From Methylobacterium marchantiae (GTDB taxonomy: Bacteria; Pseudomonadota; Alphaproteobacteria; Rhizobiales; Beijerinckiaceae), in contig NZ_BPQT01000002.1 in assembly GCF_022179405.1 (NCBI RefSeq), positions 1-64,000 on the forward strand: DNA of 64,000 nt. The letters are read 5' to 3'. The translations under genes and the position numbers were made by a program. Shown one piece after another: positions 21,493-31,057 of this stretch. The notes under the pieces were generated by a model. It was not told the origin of the DNA, ran no database searches, and saw only the letters and a list, made by a program, of their open reading frames with translations. Every line of letters starts with the position of its first letter. Position 1 is the first letter of the stretch.

Positions 21493-22949
21493 GCTTCCGG
21501 CAACGGATTGTAGGGCACGACCGTGACTCCGGAGCTCTTGATGAAGAGCTCATGGACATCGAGGTCGTGCGGCCCATGCCGCTTCTTCACGACGGTGATG
21601 TTGCGCCGGAGCCGCCCGTCATGCTCGGTGATGCGAAGCAGCAGGACCGTGTCGCCGAGGAAGCTCACGTCGACATCGATGCCGACGTTCTGGCCCAGGA
21701 GGCCATGCTGGGCGACGATCAGCATCGTCAGAACGCCGGCCCGGGCGAGATACTTGAGCAGCGCCTGGATGTCTCGGACGGCCTTCTCGCGATGAGGAAG
21801 GGAGTTCAGGTAGCCGGTGAAGCTGTCGATCACCACGACCCGGCTGTTGTCCTCGGTGACGATGTTCTGGACGATCTGCGCGAATTCGCCCGGCGATATC
21901 TCGTGCGGGTTGAAATCGCGGATGATCAGCTGACCGGCCTCGTAGAACTCGCGCAGGTTCATGCCGAGGCCTTCGGAGCGGCGGAAGAAGGTTTCCAATC
22001 GCTCCTCGAACAGGAACAACGCCACGCTCTCGCCCCGCTTCAACGCGGCCGTCGAGTACAACGAGGCCATCGTGGATTTGCCGGTACCGGACTGTCCGAT
22101 CACCAGGGTCGTCGTTCCCGATTCCTGGCCTCCGCCGAACATCTCGTCGAGCGTGTCGACGCCGGATTTTATGAGTTCCGGTGCAGAGGCTTCGGTAGCG
22201 GCTCCCGGTACGATGCGGGGGAATACGACGACCCCATGCCCCTCGCGAATGGCCATGTCATGGTACCCGTCCGCGATCGGGACGCCGCGCATCTTGCTGA
22301 CTTCGATCCGCCGACGAACGGCGCCGTACTCTTCGAGGGACTTGTCGAACCGGATCACGCCGTGAGCGATACCCTCGACCTCCTCCCCGTTGACGCCTTC
22401 ACCGTTCCGCGTGTCGAGGAGCAGGGCGACCACGTTGCGCTTGGCCAGGAAGGCCTTGAAGCCGATCAACTCGCGCCGGAACCGTGGTGTGTCCCCCGTG
22501 AGCAGCCTGATCTCCAGCAGCGAGTCGTAGACGAGACGGCTGGGTTTGTGCTCTTCGATCGCCTGTTCGATCGCCTGTCGCGTTTCGTCCAGGCGCAGCT
22601 CCGCGGTCTGGAAGATCGTCTGGTCCGCGGCACCGTTGACCGCGTCCGAGACGGACAGTTCTTCCACTCGAATGCCGTCGAGATCCCAGCCATGCGACAC
22701 GGCGATCGATCTGAGCTCCGCGGCGGTCTGCGAAAGACTGACGTAGATGCAGCGCTCGCCCGCCGCGACGCCGGCCAGGAGGAACTGGAGAGCGGCAGTC
22801 GTCTTCCCCGCGCCAGGGGCACCCTGCAACATGTAGAGGTTTGAGGGCGGCAGTCCGCCGCGCAGGATCTCGTCCAACCCATCGACGCCGGTCGGGACCG
22901 GCTTGGGTGTCTTGAAGTGTGCCACTGTCATCTCCTGGCCGCTGCTCAC
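21489..22949 (-). CDS. KaiC-like tandem RecA ATPase
   Basis: A 486-residue protein with two KaiC-type ATPase domains. Walker A loops are GAPGAGKTT (residues 43-51) and GQSGTGKS (285-292); the second Walker B ends in VVVIDSF (D375). The first domain lacks the catalytic glutamate pair: the position reads SLSQ (71-74) instead of FEE, whereas the second domain keeps FEER (314-317). At the cyanobacterial autophosphorylation pair, the aligned residues are S429 and F430, so only the serine is kept. No kaiB or kaiA is nearby. A start six codons in (22931, MTVAHFK) is also possible. Probably an ATP-dependent signalling hub with the kinase encoded downstream. Confidence 0.9.
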   Translation of the reverse strand: MSSGQEMTVAHFKTPKPVPTGVDGLDEILRGGLPPSNLYMLQGAPGAGKTTAALQFLLAGVAAGERCIYVSLSQTAAELRSIAVSHGWDLDGIRVEELSVSDAVNGAADQTIFQTAELRLDETRQAIEQAIEEHKPSRLVYDSLLEIRLLTGDTPRFRRELIGFKAFLAKRNVVALLLDTRNGEGVNGEEVEGIAHGVIRFDKSLEEYGAVRRRIEVSKMRGVPIADGYHDMAIREGHGVVVFPRIVPGAATEASAPELIKSGVDTLDEMFGGGQESGTTTLVIGQSGTGKSTMASLYSTAALKRGESVALFLFEERLETFFRRSEGLGMNLREFYEAGQLIIRDFNPHEISPGEFAQIVQNIVTEDNSRVVVIDSFTGYLNSLPHREKAVRDIQALLKYLARAGVLTMLIVAQHGLLGQNVGIDVDVSFLGDTVLLLRITEHDGRLRRNITVVKKRHGPHDLDVHELFIKSSGVTVVPYNPLPEA

Positions 22950-23613
22950 GAACGGCGCCGAGCCCAGCTACGTCCGCGTTCTCGACGGCTCCCCCCCAAA
23001 ACGCAAGCAATCCGGAGACGACACCATCGAGTCCTGGCCTCGGGGTCGACCTGGGTGCATGACGGCAGCGCCGAAAAGGATCGAAAGTCCTCACCTTCAT
23101 GATGGGGCGCGGGTTTCAAAGGCGTATCGCTCGACGCCGGCGGATGCACCCGCGCTTGTCGACAGGCGGAAGTCCGGTTCCGGAGATCCCGATCGGTGGG
23201 GTGAACGGCCCAGCCGGATCGAAGCCGGACCCGGAGCATGGGGACCGTCCGGCAGATTTGGAACACGAGACTGTTCGGTCAGCAAAATCTCTTCCGTGTG
23301 AGGAGTTACGCCGGCGACGAAACATCCACACGTCATGACCGCATGACGCCCCAGGGCATCGTGCGGACCGGCGGCAACGCGGCCGCGAATCCTGCGCCCA
23401 CCCATTCCGTCGCCATGTTGCATCGCGGCGGGTCCGTGCTATCAGGCGTCCATGCATCTCAAGCGGTTCATCGATTTTCTCGGCCTGACACCGCCGTAGG
23501 CGTCCGTCGACCGAATCGTGTTCCGTCCGTGCCCGGCGAGCGCCCGCGCGCCCGGCCTCCAGATGCCTGTCCCTGCCGACGCGTCGCGCGCGGGGTCGTC
23601 GAAAGTCTCATCC
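22950..23613. other. Long intergenic region between the kaiC-like and sulP genes
   Basis: About 660 GC-rich bases between divergent genes. No open frame in it reads like a protein. A 15-codon frame at 23452-23499 (MHLKRFIDFLGLTPP) precedes the transporter; it could be a leader peptide or a decayed gene start, with nothing further to support it. No RNA gene or repeat is obvious. Confidence 0.4.
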
Positions 23614-25098
23614 ATGAACCGTCAGCACCTCCGGAGCGAGTGGGCTCCCGACGTCACGCGTGAACTCCTGGCCGGAACGGTGGTCGCCCTGGCGCTGATC
23701 CCCGAGGCCATCGCCTTCTCGATCATCGCCGGCGTCGATCCCAAGGTCGGGCTCTACGCCTCCTTCTGCATCGCGGTCATCTCGGCCTTCGCCGGCGGGC
23801 GGCCGGCGATGATCTCGGCCGCCACCGGCGCCATGGCCCTCGTCATGGTCACCCTCGTGAAGGAGCACGGGATCGGCTACCTGTTCGCCGCGACGATCCT
23901 CACCGGTCTCCTGCAGATCGTCGCCAGCCTGATGCGGCTCGGCAACCTGATGCGCTTCGTCTCGCGCTCGGTGGTCACCGGCTTCGTCAACGCCTTGGCG
24001 ATCCTGATCTTCCTGGCGCAGATGCCGGAGCTGATCGGGCGCGGGCCGGTCGTCTACGCGATGACCGCCATCGGCCTCGCGATGATCTACGGCCTGCCCT
24101 ACCTGACGAGGGCCGTCCCCTCCCCCCTCGTCACCATCCTGGTCCTCACCGGCGTCGCCATGTGGTTCGGCTTCGACATCCGCACCGTGGGCGACATGGG
24201 CGCCCTGCCGAGCGAGTTGCCGGTCTTCGCCCTGCCCCAGGTGCCGCTCACCCTGGAGACCCTGCGGATCATCCTGCCCTACGCCCTCACTTTGGCGATG
24301 GTCGGCCTGCTCGAGAGCATGATGACGGCGGCCATCCTCGACGAGATGACCGACACCACGTCCGACAAGAACCGCGAATGCGCCGGCCAGGGCCTCGCCA
24401 ACGTCACCTCCGGTCTGTTCGGCGGCATGGCGGGCTGCGCCATGATCGGCCAGTCGGTGATCAACGTCTCGTCCGGCGGGCGCGGCCGGCTCTCGACCCT
24501 CTGGGCCGGCGCCTTCCTGCTGTTCCTCATCGTGGTGCTCGGCCCCTACGTAGCCCGCATCCCCATGGCGGCCCTGGTGGCGGTGATGATCATGGTCTCG
24601 ATCAACACCTTCCAGTGGACCTCCCTCCGCACCCTGCTCACGCACCCGAAGAGCTCCAGCGCGGTGATGCTGGGCACGGTGGCGGTCGTCGTCACCACCC
24701 ACGACCTCGCCAAGGGCGTGCTGTTCGGGGTGATCCTCTCGGGCCTGTTCTTCGCCCACAAGGTGACGCGGTTCTTCCGCGTGTCCTCGGTGCGGGACGA
24801 GGCCAGCGGCATCCGCACCTACCGGGTGGGCGGGCAGATCTTCTTCGCCACGGCGGAAGCCTTCCACTCGGCTTTCGATTTCCGCGAGGACGACCTCACG
24901 GGCGTGACCATCGATCTCGCCGCCTCGCATTTCTGGGACATCACCAGCATCAACGCCCTCGACCGGGTGGTGCTGAAGTTCCGGCACCACGGCATCCCCG
25001 TGGAGATCGCGGGCATGAACGAGGCGACCGCGACCCTGGTCGACCGGGTCGGCACGCATCAGAAGCCGGGCGCGGTGCTGGCCGGGTCGGGTCACTGA
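23614..25098 (+). CDS. SulP family anion transporter with STAS domain
   Basis: A 494-residue inner-membrane permease of the SulP/SLC26 family (sulfate, bicarbonate or other anions). The N-terminal [20 protein letters not shown] and the GLYASF signature open the membrane domain, followed by [17 protein letters not shown]. The cytoplasmic STAS domain occupies the last ~100 residues ([34 protein letters not shown]), where the serine that would be phosphorylated in anti-sigma antagonists is present as S in DITSINAL. A start at 23614 is chosen; the upstream in-frame residues are not family-like. Substrate not deducible. Confidence 0.9.
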   Translation: MNRQHLRSEWAPDVTRELLAGTVVALALIPEAIAFSIIAGVDPKVGLYASFCIAVISAFAGGRPAMISAATGAMALVMVTLVKEHGIGYLFAATILTGLLQIVASLMRLGNLMRFVSRSVVTGFVNALAILIFLAQMPELIGRGPVVYAMTAIGLAMIYGLPYLTRAVPSPLVTILVLTGVAMWFGFDIRTVGDMGALPSELPVFALPQVPLTLETLRIILPYALTLAMVGLLESMMTAAILDEMTDTTSDKNRECAGQGLANVTSGLFGGMAGCAMIGQSVINVSSGGRGRLSTLWAGAFLLFLIVVLGPYVARIPMAALVAVMIMVSINTFQWTSLRTLLTHPKSSSAVMLGTVAVVVTTHDLAKGVLFGVILSGLFFAHKVTRFFRVSSVRDEASGIRTYRVGGQIFFATAEAFHSAFDFREDDLTGVTIDLAASHFWDITSINALDRVVLKFRHHGIPVEIAGMNEATATLVDRVGTHQKPGAVLAGSGH

Positions 25099-25195
25099 CC
25101 GACGGGATGGCCGGCTTCGCGCGGGAACGCTTGCCAAGCGCCCGAGCCCCTCGCTACAGCCGCCCGACGCATCACCCCTGGCCGCGAGTGCTTCC

Positions 25196-26305
25196 ATGAC
25201 CGCCTACAAGCTCCTCCTCCTCCCCGGCGACGGCATCGGCCCGGAGGTGATGGCCCAGGTGAAGACCGTGATCGGCGCGCTGGCCGAGACCGGCCTCGCC
25301 ACGTTCGAGACCGAGACCGACCTCGTCGGCGGGTCGTCCATCGACGCCCACGGCGTGCCTCTTACCGATGCGGCCCTGGCCCGGGCGGACGCGGCCGACG
25401 CGGTCCTGCTCGGGGCGGTGGGCGGCCCGAAATGGTCCGGTGTCGCCTACGACATCCGGCCCGAGGCGGGGCTCCTGCGCCTGCGCAAGGATCTCGGTCT
25501 GTTCGCCAATCTCCGCCCGGCGATCTGCTACCCGGCGCTGGCCGACGCCTCCGCCCTCAAGCGCGAGCTCGTCGAGGGCCTCGACATCATGATCGTGCGC
25601 GAGCTCACCGGCGGCGTCTATTTCGGCGAGCCGAAGGAGATCACCACCCTGCCCGACGGCACCAAGCGCGCCGTCGACACCCAGGTCTACACCACCGGCG
25701 AGATCGAGCGGATCGCCCATGTCGCCTTCGATCTCGCGCGCAAGCGCTCGGGCCGCGTCGCCTCGGCCGAGAAGCACAACGTGATGAAGTCCGGCGTGCT
25801 GTGGAAGGAGGTCGTCACCCAGGTCCATGCCGAGCATTACAGCGATCTCGCGCTGGAACACGTGCTCGCGGACAATTGCGCCATGCAGCTGGTGCGGCGG
25901 CCCAAGCAATACGACGTGCTCGTCACCGACAACCTGTTCGGCGACGTGCTCTCCGACGTGGCGGCGATGCTCACCGGGTCGCTCGGCATGCTGCCCTCGG
26001 CCTCCCTCGGCGCGGTGGACGACAAGGGCAGCCGCAAGGCGCTTTACGAGCCCGTCCACGGATCGGCCCCGGACATCGCCGGCCAGGACCTCGCCAATCC
26101 GCTCGCCATGATCGGCTCGCTGGCCATGGCGCTCCGCTACTCGTTCGGCCTCGGCGAGGCGGCCGATCTCCTCGACGGCGCCATCACCGATGCGCTCGCG
26201 GCCGGCGCCCGCACCAAGGACATCGCCGGAGAGGGCGTGAACCCGCTCGGCACGGCGGGGATGGGCGAGGCCGTGGTGGCGGCTCTGCGGTCGCGGGTCC
26301 GCTGA
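25196..26305 (+). CDS. leuB: 3-isopropylmalate dehydrogenase
   Basis: Leucine biosynthesis enzyme that oxidatively decarboxylates 3-isopropylmalate with NAD+. The 369-residue protein has [13 protein letters not shown] at the N-terminus, the [10 protein letters not shown] loop, the [10 protein letters not shown] segment with the catalytic lysine region, and the [20 protein letters not shown] metal/NAD segment. It begins 97 bases after the transporter and ends at a strong hairpin terminator. Confidence 0.96.
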   Translation: MTAYKLLLLPGDGIGPEVMAQVKTVIGALAETGLATFETETDLVGGSSIDAHGVPLTDAALARADAADAVLLGAVGGPKWSGVAYDIRPEAGLLRLRKDLGLFANLRPAICYPALADASALKRELVEGLDIMIVRELTGGVYFGEPKEITTLPDGTKRAVDTQVYTTGEIERIAHVAFDLARKRSGRVASAEKHNVMKSGVLWKEVVTQVHAEHYSDLALEHVLADNCAMQLVRRPKQYDVLVTDNLFGDVLSDVAAMLTGSLGMLPSASLGAVDDKGSRKALYEPVHGSAPDIAGQDLANPLAMIGSLAMALRYSFGLGEAADLLDGAITDALAAGARTKDIAGEGVNPLGTAGMGEAVVAALRSRVR

Positions 26306-26330
26306 GCCTCCGAAACACGGCAATGAAAAA

Positions 26331-26362
26331 GGCGCCGACCCGGCCGGGTCGGCGCCTTTCTC
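26331..26362. terminator. Bidirectional intrinsic terminator after leuB
   Basis: An 11-base perfect stem (GGCGCCGACCC-GGCC-GGGTCGGCGCC) is flanked by AAAAA on the left and TTTCTCGTTTT on the right. It can terminate both leuB and the convergent exported-protein gene. Confidence 0.85.
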
Positions 26363-26384
26363 GTTTTCCGCCGGAAAGCGGAGA

Positions 26385-26789
26385 TCAGTAGGGGTTGCCG
26401 TAGCGCGACACGTAGGAGGTCGGGTCGATGGCGTCCACGGCCGAGAAGTCGACGTTATGGATCGCACTCGACCGGGCGCCGACGAACGGGCCGTTGGTGA
26501 TCGGATCGGGCAGGATGCCGCCGCCGAAGCGATCGTTGCGGCCGTAGGGCGGCGAGTTCAGGTAGCTCGCGGTGATGAAGTGCGGGTTGGTGGCCGGGTT
26601 GCTGATCGAGCCGTTATTCGCCTCGACGACGTTGCCGGCATCGAGCCAGCTGCGCGGACGGATGCGGATCGGCAGCGGCTGGCTGACGCGGATGCCGGGG
26701 GCGTAACGGCCCTGTGCCTCGGCGGCGGTGTTGGCGCCGACGGCGACGAGGGTGAGTGCGCCCATCAGGGCAATGGTGGCGGTGCGCAT
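26385..26789 (-). CDS. Small exported hypothetical protein
   Basis: A 134-residue protein with a clear Sec signal peptide (RTATIALMGALTLVAVGANT, cleavage likely after AEAQ). The mature part is rich in Asn, Pro and Ser with no cysteine, and includes NPHFITASYLNSPPYGRNDR and a C-terminal DPTSYVSRYGNPY. Family not recognised; similar small secreted proteins are frequent in Methylobacterium-like genomes. The start at 26789 is preferred over 26849 because it begins the signal peptide. Confidence 0.75.
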   Translation of the reverse strand: MRTATIALMGALTLVAVGANTAAEAQGRYAPGIRVSQPLPIRIRPRSWLDAGNVVEANNGSISNPATNPHFITASYLNSPPYGRNDRFGGGILPDPITNGPFVGARSSAIHNVDFSAVDAIDPTSYVSRYGNPY

Positions 26790-26890
26790 GACGGACCTTC
26801 GTTGAACCTGTAAGAGGGTAGGCTTGGTTTCCTTAAGAAACTCGGCCATTCATGGTGAGATGACGTGCCAGCGGCGCGCTTGTTCCAAGC

Positions 26891-27724
26891 TTATTGCTTC
26901 GCTTGGGTGTTCTGCCGCACTTTCGCCTGATTATGTCGGAGTGGGCGTTTCGAGATCGAACCGGTCTCGGCGGCCGGTTCACGCCTGGGTGCATCGGCGA
27001 CGGCCGAGGCACAGCCTTTCACCCGCCTGTCCTCGAACGCGCGATACGCAGCTTCGAGGTCCGGGGAAGCTTGGCCGTTGAGGACGATCTTGTCCAGCGC
27101 GCAGGCGATGGCGCGCGGCTCGGGCGGCTGGCTCAGGGGCGCGCAGAGCCAGCCGTCGAAACGCGGCGTCAGCGGCGCGAGCCCGGCCTGCGCGGCATTG
27201 GAGAAACCCGTGCAGATCCGCGTAACCGGGCCGCTCAGCGTGGCCTCCAGGGTCTCCACCGGACCGAACTTCGTGGCGATCGTGCCGCGCTCGCCGGTCC
27301 TCACCACCGCGAGACCCTGTCCGTCGGCGGCGCGGCGGGCGATGGTGACGAAGAGGCTCGCGGGAGGAGCCGGGCCATCGGCCAGGGTGATCCGCAGATA
27401 GGGCGCCTCGCTGGCATCGAAGCGGCCCTGCGAGAGTGCATCCTCGCGCCGGCCGGTGGCCGGGTCGATGCGCGCGGGCTCGATCCTCGTGGGGTCGAGG
27501 GCGTCCGGATCGTCGAGGCGGTAGCGCGGCGCCGAGGCCGCCACGGGGAGAGCCGCGCGGACGGTGATGGCGGCGGAGGGCACGAACGGCCGGGCATTCG
27601 CATCGGCCATGGTAGCGACGGCGATTCCGGATATCGGATCGCGCGCCGTCGGCTCGCCACCGGCGAAGCGTCCGGCAGCCCCGAGACACAGCATCGCCGC
27701 GAGGCACGGCACGATCAGCCGCAT
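26891..27724 (-). CDS. Exported hypothetical protein
   Basis: A protein of about 277 residues from the start at 27724, which gives an N-terminal signal sequence (RLIVPCLAAMLCLGAAGRFA) and has AGGAC about nine bases upstream. The mature region shows repeated beta-strand-like segments (LRITLADGPAPPASLFVTIA, GTIATKFGPVETLEATLSG) and four cysteines that could pair in the periplasm (ICTGF, LCAPL, IACAL, GCASA). The C-terminus is basic. I do not recognise the family. Confidence 0.7.
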   Translation of the reverse strand: MRLIVPCLAAMLCLGAAGRFAGGEPTARDPISGIAVATMADANARPFVPSAAITVRAALPVAASAPRYRLDDPDALDPTRIEPARIDPATGRREDALSQGRFDASEAPYLRITLADGPAPPASLFVTIARRAADGQGLAVVRTGERGTIATKFGPVETLEATLSGPVTRICTGFSNAAQAGLAPLTPRFDGWLCAPLSQPPEPRAIACALDKIVLNGQASPDLEAAYRAFEDRRVKGCASAVADAPRREPAAETGSISKRPLRHNQAKVRQNTQAKQ

Positions 27725-28142
27725 CGCCCCTGTCCTGCGAAGGCGGCGCGCCCGCGGCTGTGGCCGATCGTCGATCTCGTCCTGAACGTCGATGCGATGC
27801 ATGAAACCCTGACACCGAAACCCGAACCCACGGGTCCGCTCCGGGTGACCATGGTGCCGAGGATGCGCAGATCGGGTTTCCCGCCGGGCCGCGGGCGCAG
27901 GTTTCGGGATACGCGGTGAATCAATCCTTGCCGGCCGGCCTGTCCCTCACGGCCGGTTTGTGCTGCAGCGAAGGGCTCGCGTGCGGCGCAACCCTCGACA
28001 GCCGCAATGACGGGGCGCCTTGCTCCGCCGGCTGTCGAAGCTCCGGTCGTCGAACATTTGGTCCAAGCGGTGCGATCCAGCGAGTCCACCAGATACTTCA
28101 TCAAAGCTGAGAACCAACTAAAATAAACAAACCATCCTATTT
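27725..28142. other. Intergenic boundary of the AT-rich island (left side)
   Basis: About 420 bases. GC content drops sharply after about 28085, just before the stop of the first island gene. No attachment site, direct repeat or tRNA could be seen at this edge, and no gene is supported. Confidence 0.45.
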
Positions 28143-28496
28143 TTATGTAAAGTTCACGTTCAAGAATATTTTCTTTATTATCTCACCTGCCCAGCCGTAT
28201 TTTTCGTGAAACACCTTAGCAGATTCGGCCAGCGAACCCCACTTAAACGGCTTGTTTTCTTTGAAAGATGCTTGTAGTTCAGATAGATCTGACTTGAGCA
28301 AGTCAATTTCTTGCTTTTCTTGAGGACTTTGCACAATACGATTATTTAGATCTTTCAATACCTGAATAAAGGCTTCATCATTTATATTTCTTTCAGGATT
28401 ATCTTTGGATCCGATATGAGTATAGCTTCCTTGAACGATCGTATCAAATCCGACATTTTTACCGCCCGTCACATTGATTTGAATTCCTTTGTTCAT
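28143..28496 (-). CDS. Small motif-bearing protein of the AT-rich island (protein B)
   Basis: A 117-residue protein with AT-rich codon use unlike any neighbour. Residues 5-28 hold a glycine-rich motif (INVTGGKNVGFD then TIVQGSYTHI) that also occurs at the C-terminus of the upstream gene's product. The middle (about 45-85) is a charged, coiled-coil-like helix (LKDLNNRIVQSPQEKQEIDL), and the C-terminus (KWGSLAESAKVFHEKYGWAG, then EIIKKIFLNV) forms an amphipathic or weakly hydrophobic helix. This layout, a short Gly/Asn motif followed by helices and a terminal hydrophobic helix, resembles small effector-like proteins in bacterial amyloid-motif signalling pairs; that is inference. Its ATG overlaps the stop of the upstream gene by four bases. 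Confidence 0.75.
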   Translation of the reverse strand: MNKGIQINVTGGKNVGFDTIVQGSYTHIGSKDNPERNINDEAFIQVLKDLNNRIVQSPQEKQEIDLLKSDLSELQASFKENKPFKWGSLAESAKVFHEKYGWAGEIIKKIFLNVNFT

Positions 28497-29365
28497 TTCT
28501 TTCCTCCGCCAACAGAGTTAGTTATATTGGTCATTGCACCCTGAACTACGTTGCCCATGTTAACGTGACCACCACTAATAGTAATATTCATAAGCTGCAA
28601 CTTCTGCGCACGCAGCATGCTCGTATCGATGCTATTCATGTCTAGTTCATTAATCAATGAATCGAACACGACTTCATGCATACTTCTGATTTGTGTTTCA
28701 ATATCAAAGTCGTTGTAAGTTGATGAATAAATAGTCCTTAGTTTTGATACGATATCATAATCTTTGCGGATAAACTGGAGAAGCCAAAACCATATCGTAA
28801 AAGGAGCGTATGCAATGAAGTTGAACCGCTTATTACGATCGACGAAGCCGCCGGCAAGAGCCCACCATTGAATAGATTGCATATGCCCGAATTCAGCATA
28901 TCGGAGCAATAGCGTCACTTTGGTTCCTCGCTGGGTCCCTCCTGCGCTCGCTATTTTGAAGGTTCTACTTTCATTTTGACGCAAATCTCTATCTACATCG
29001 GTAATTATTATTTTGTGAAATCTTGAAATTGGCGTCTTCGAAGATAAATCATCCTCAACGCGCTTCATAATAGCATTCTCTAGACTTATATTGCACTGAA
29101 AAACATGAGTAAAATTACCATAAGAAACCCCAAAATAACGAAATGGATAAGCTTTCTTAAAATCTGTTGAGTTTTGAGCTACAGAATTCAGCTCCTTTTC
29201 ACTTATGAAATATGCCAGAATCCAAATAAATATTGTAGGTATTATTGCAATTCCGATTGTATATATAAATAAAATAATGTAGATAAATAATGCAATTATT
29301 ATAAACCTAATTCTCAGTCGGTTCGAAACATCTGCGGAATCAAAAATATCCATGATCTGCCTCAT
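28493..29365 (-). CDS. Membrane protein of the AT-rich island (protein A)
   Basis: A 290-residue protein, first gene of the two-gene island. Residues about 20-54 form two closely spaced membrane helices (IIIALFIYIILFIYTIGIAI then IPTIFIWILAYFI). A cytoplasmic region follows (residues 60-180), then an aromatic hydrophobic stretch (about 182-199, FNFIAYAPFTIWFWLLQF), a helical segment, and a C-terminal motif at 259-282 (MNITISGGHVNMGN then VVQGAMTNIT). The motif matches the N-terminus of the next protein in GG, VQG, T and I positions. A low GC content marks it as horizontally acquired. No family recognised; a membrane-anchored sensor or effector that pairs with protein B is the leading guess. 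Confidence 0.75.
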   Translation of the reverse strand: MRQIMDIFDSADVSNRLRIRFIIIALFIYIILFIYTIGIAIIPTIFIWILAYFISEKELNSVAQNSTDFKKAYPFRYFGVSYGNFTHVFQCNISLENAIMKRVEDDLSSKTPISRFHKIIITDVDRDLRQNESRTFKIASAGGTQRGTKVTLLLRYAEFGHMQSIQWWALAGGFVDRNKRFNFIAYAPFTIWFWLLQFIRKDYDIVSKLRTIYSSTYNDFDIETQIRSMHEVVFDSLINELDMNSIDTSMLRAQKLQLMNITISGGHVNMGNVVQGAMTNITNSVGGGKK

Positions 29366-29832
29366 AAATGCAATCTATGATAGAATATTTTTGATATTAT
29401 TAAAGTCAATCGATTCTCTAAAAATTGTTGCGAAAATTTTGCCAACGTCGGCATGGTCGTTTGTCAGGCTCCGCTAAGTGCGGCGGCACATCAATCTTAT
29501 AAAAATTCGAAGCCACCCCCTAAAGTCACGCCGCGGGTCGTAGGTCGTCGCTCCATTCGGTCAAAGCAGAGCACCTGAGACTTGACAGCGGCCAGAGCTA
29601 GGGGTCTTGCTCCCGCCCTTGAGTTCATCCTTGCGATCGTCATCCTCTTGGATAGCTGGAGTGTGATGCGGGTTGCAGTTGTGAGACCTGCTGCCCCCTG
29701 ACAGCCGCCTCTTTGCAATCGGGAGCGGAGCTTGAGCTGGACGGATCCTAAAACTGGACGCTCGACGAAGCACGCTGCAACGGATACGCGGGGCTTCCTC
29801 TCCGAGTGATCCCACGAAGCGGAGTTGGAGAG
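29366..29832. other. Intergenic boundary of the AT-rich island (right side) and asd leader
   Basis: The first ~100 bases are AT-rich and must contain the promoter for the island genes. The rest returns to high GC and leads into asd. I see no gene with a believable product, no tRNA and no obvious direct repeat matching the other edge. Confidence 0.45.
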
Positions 29833-30867
29833 ATGGGTTACAAGGTCGCCGTCGTCGGTGCGACGGGCAATGTCGGACGCGAGATGCTGGACATTCTGTC
29901 GGAGCGGGCCTTCCCCGCCGACGAGGTCGTGGCGATCGCCTCGCGCCGCAGCGCCGGACAGGAAGTCTCCTTCGGCGACAAGATCCTGAAGGTGAAGGCG
30001 CTCGACACCTACGACTTCTCCGACACCGACATCTGCCTGATGTCCGCCGGCGGCGAGACCTCGAAGGAATGGTCGCCGCGCATCGGCCAGACCGGCTGCG
30101 TCGTCATCGATAATTCCTCGGCCTTCCGCTACCATCCGGACGTGCCGCTGATCGTGCCGGAAGTGAATCCGGAGGCGATCACCGGCTTCTCGAAGATGAA
30201 CATCATCGCCAACCCGAACTGCTCCACGGCGCAGCTCGTGGTCGCGCTGAAGCCCCTGCACGACGTCGCCAAGATCACCCGCGTGGTGGTGGCGACCTAT
30301 CAGTCGGTCTCGGGCGCCGGCAAGGAGGCCATGGACGAGCTGTTCCAGCAGACCCGCTCGGTCTTCACCGCCGGTCAGATGACCATGGAGAAGTTCCCCA
30401 AGCGCATCGCCTTCAACGTCATCCCGCAGATCGACGTGTTCCTCGACGACGGCTCCACCAAGGAAGAGTGGAAGATGGTCGCCGAAACCAAGAAGATGCT
30501 CGATCCCAAGATCAAGCTGACGGCGACCTGCGTTCGCGTGCCGGTGTTCATCGGCCATGCCGAGGCGGTGAATGTCGAGTTCGAGCACCCGATCTCGCCC
30601 GAGGAGGCCACGGCCCTCCTGCGCTCGGCGCCGGGCATCCTCGTGGTCGATAAGCGCGAGCCCGGCGGCTACATGACCCCGCACGAGGCGGCCGGCGAGG
30701 ACGCGACCTACGTCTCGCGCATCCGCGCCGATTCGACGGTCGATAACGGCCTCTCGTTCTGGTGCGTCGCCGACAACCTGCGCAAGGGCGCGGCGCTGAA
30801 CACGGTCCAGATCGCCGAGATGCTGATCAACCGCAAGCTCCTGAAGGAGCGGCCCGCGGCGGCCTGA
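29833..30867 (+). CDS. asd: Aspartate-semialdehyde dehydrogenase
   Basis: Enzyme of the lysine/threonine/methionine and diaminopimelate pathways, reducing aspartyl phosphate with NADPH. The 344-residue protein starts MGYKVAVVGATGNVGREML (Rossmann fold), carries the catalytic cysteine in ANPNCSTAQLV, and the substrate-binding RIRAD(S) and FWCVADNLRKGAALN segments. The start at 29833 follows GGAGTTGGAGAG and begins the Rossmann fold directly. It ends at a strong terminator. Confidence 0.96.
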   Translation: MGYKVAVVGATGNVGREMLDILSERAFPADEVVAIASRRSAGQEVSFGDKILKVKALDTYDFSDTDICLMSAGGETSKEWSPRIGQTGCVVIDNSSAFRYHPDVPLIVPEVNPEAITGFSKMNIIANPNCSTAQLVVALKPLHDVAKITRVVVATYQSVSGAGKEAMDELFQQTRSVFTAGQMTMEKFPKRIAFNVIPQIDVFLDDGSTKEEWKMVAETKKMLDPKIKLTATCVRVPVFIGHAEAVNVEFEHPISPEEATALLRSAPGILVVDKREPGGYMTPHEAAGEDATYVSRIRADSTVDNGLSFWCVADNLRKGAALNTVQIAEMLINRKLLKERPAAA

Positions 30868-30921
30868 GCCCCGTCTTCGGTCCTCGGACCGAAGCCTCTC
30901 TCGACCGGCCATCACCATCGA

Positions 30922-30951
30922 CGCCGTCCCGTTCACGGGGCGGCGTTTTTT
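30922..30951 (+). terminator. Intrinsic terminator after asd
   Basis: The stem CGCCGTCCCG-TTCA-CGGGGCGGCG is followed by six T residues. A textbook Rho-independent terminator about 55 bases after the asd stop. Confidence 0.93.
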
Positions 30952-31057
30952 CATGAGCCATCTCGATGGCGATACAGGACGATATGCATCGGCATTGAAA
31001 ATTGTCCTATCGTGTGATAGTCGGAATAAGAACGAAACATGAACATTGGTGATCGCG

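Noticed and set aside
23238-23663. A 141-codon frame before the SulP transporter
   Set aside because: The product is Arg/Pro-rich without any domain and overlaps the transporter start in another frame.
28085-29470. The AT-rich island as an integrative element with attachment sites
   Set aside because: No integrase, tRNA or direct repeat at the two edges could be found by eye.
29497-29832. Transposase remnant between the AT-rich island and asd
   Set aside because: Translation in all frames gives no recognisable transposase motif and there are no clear terminal inverted repeats.
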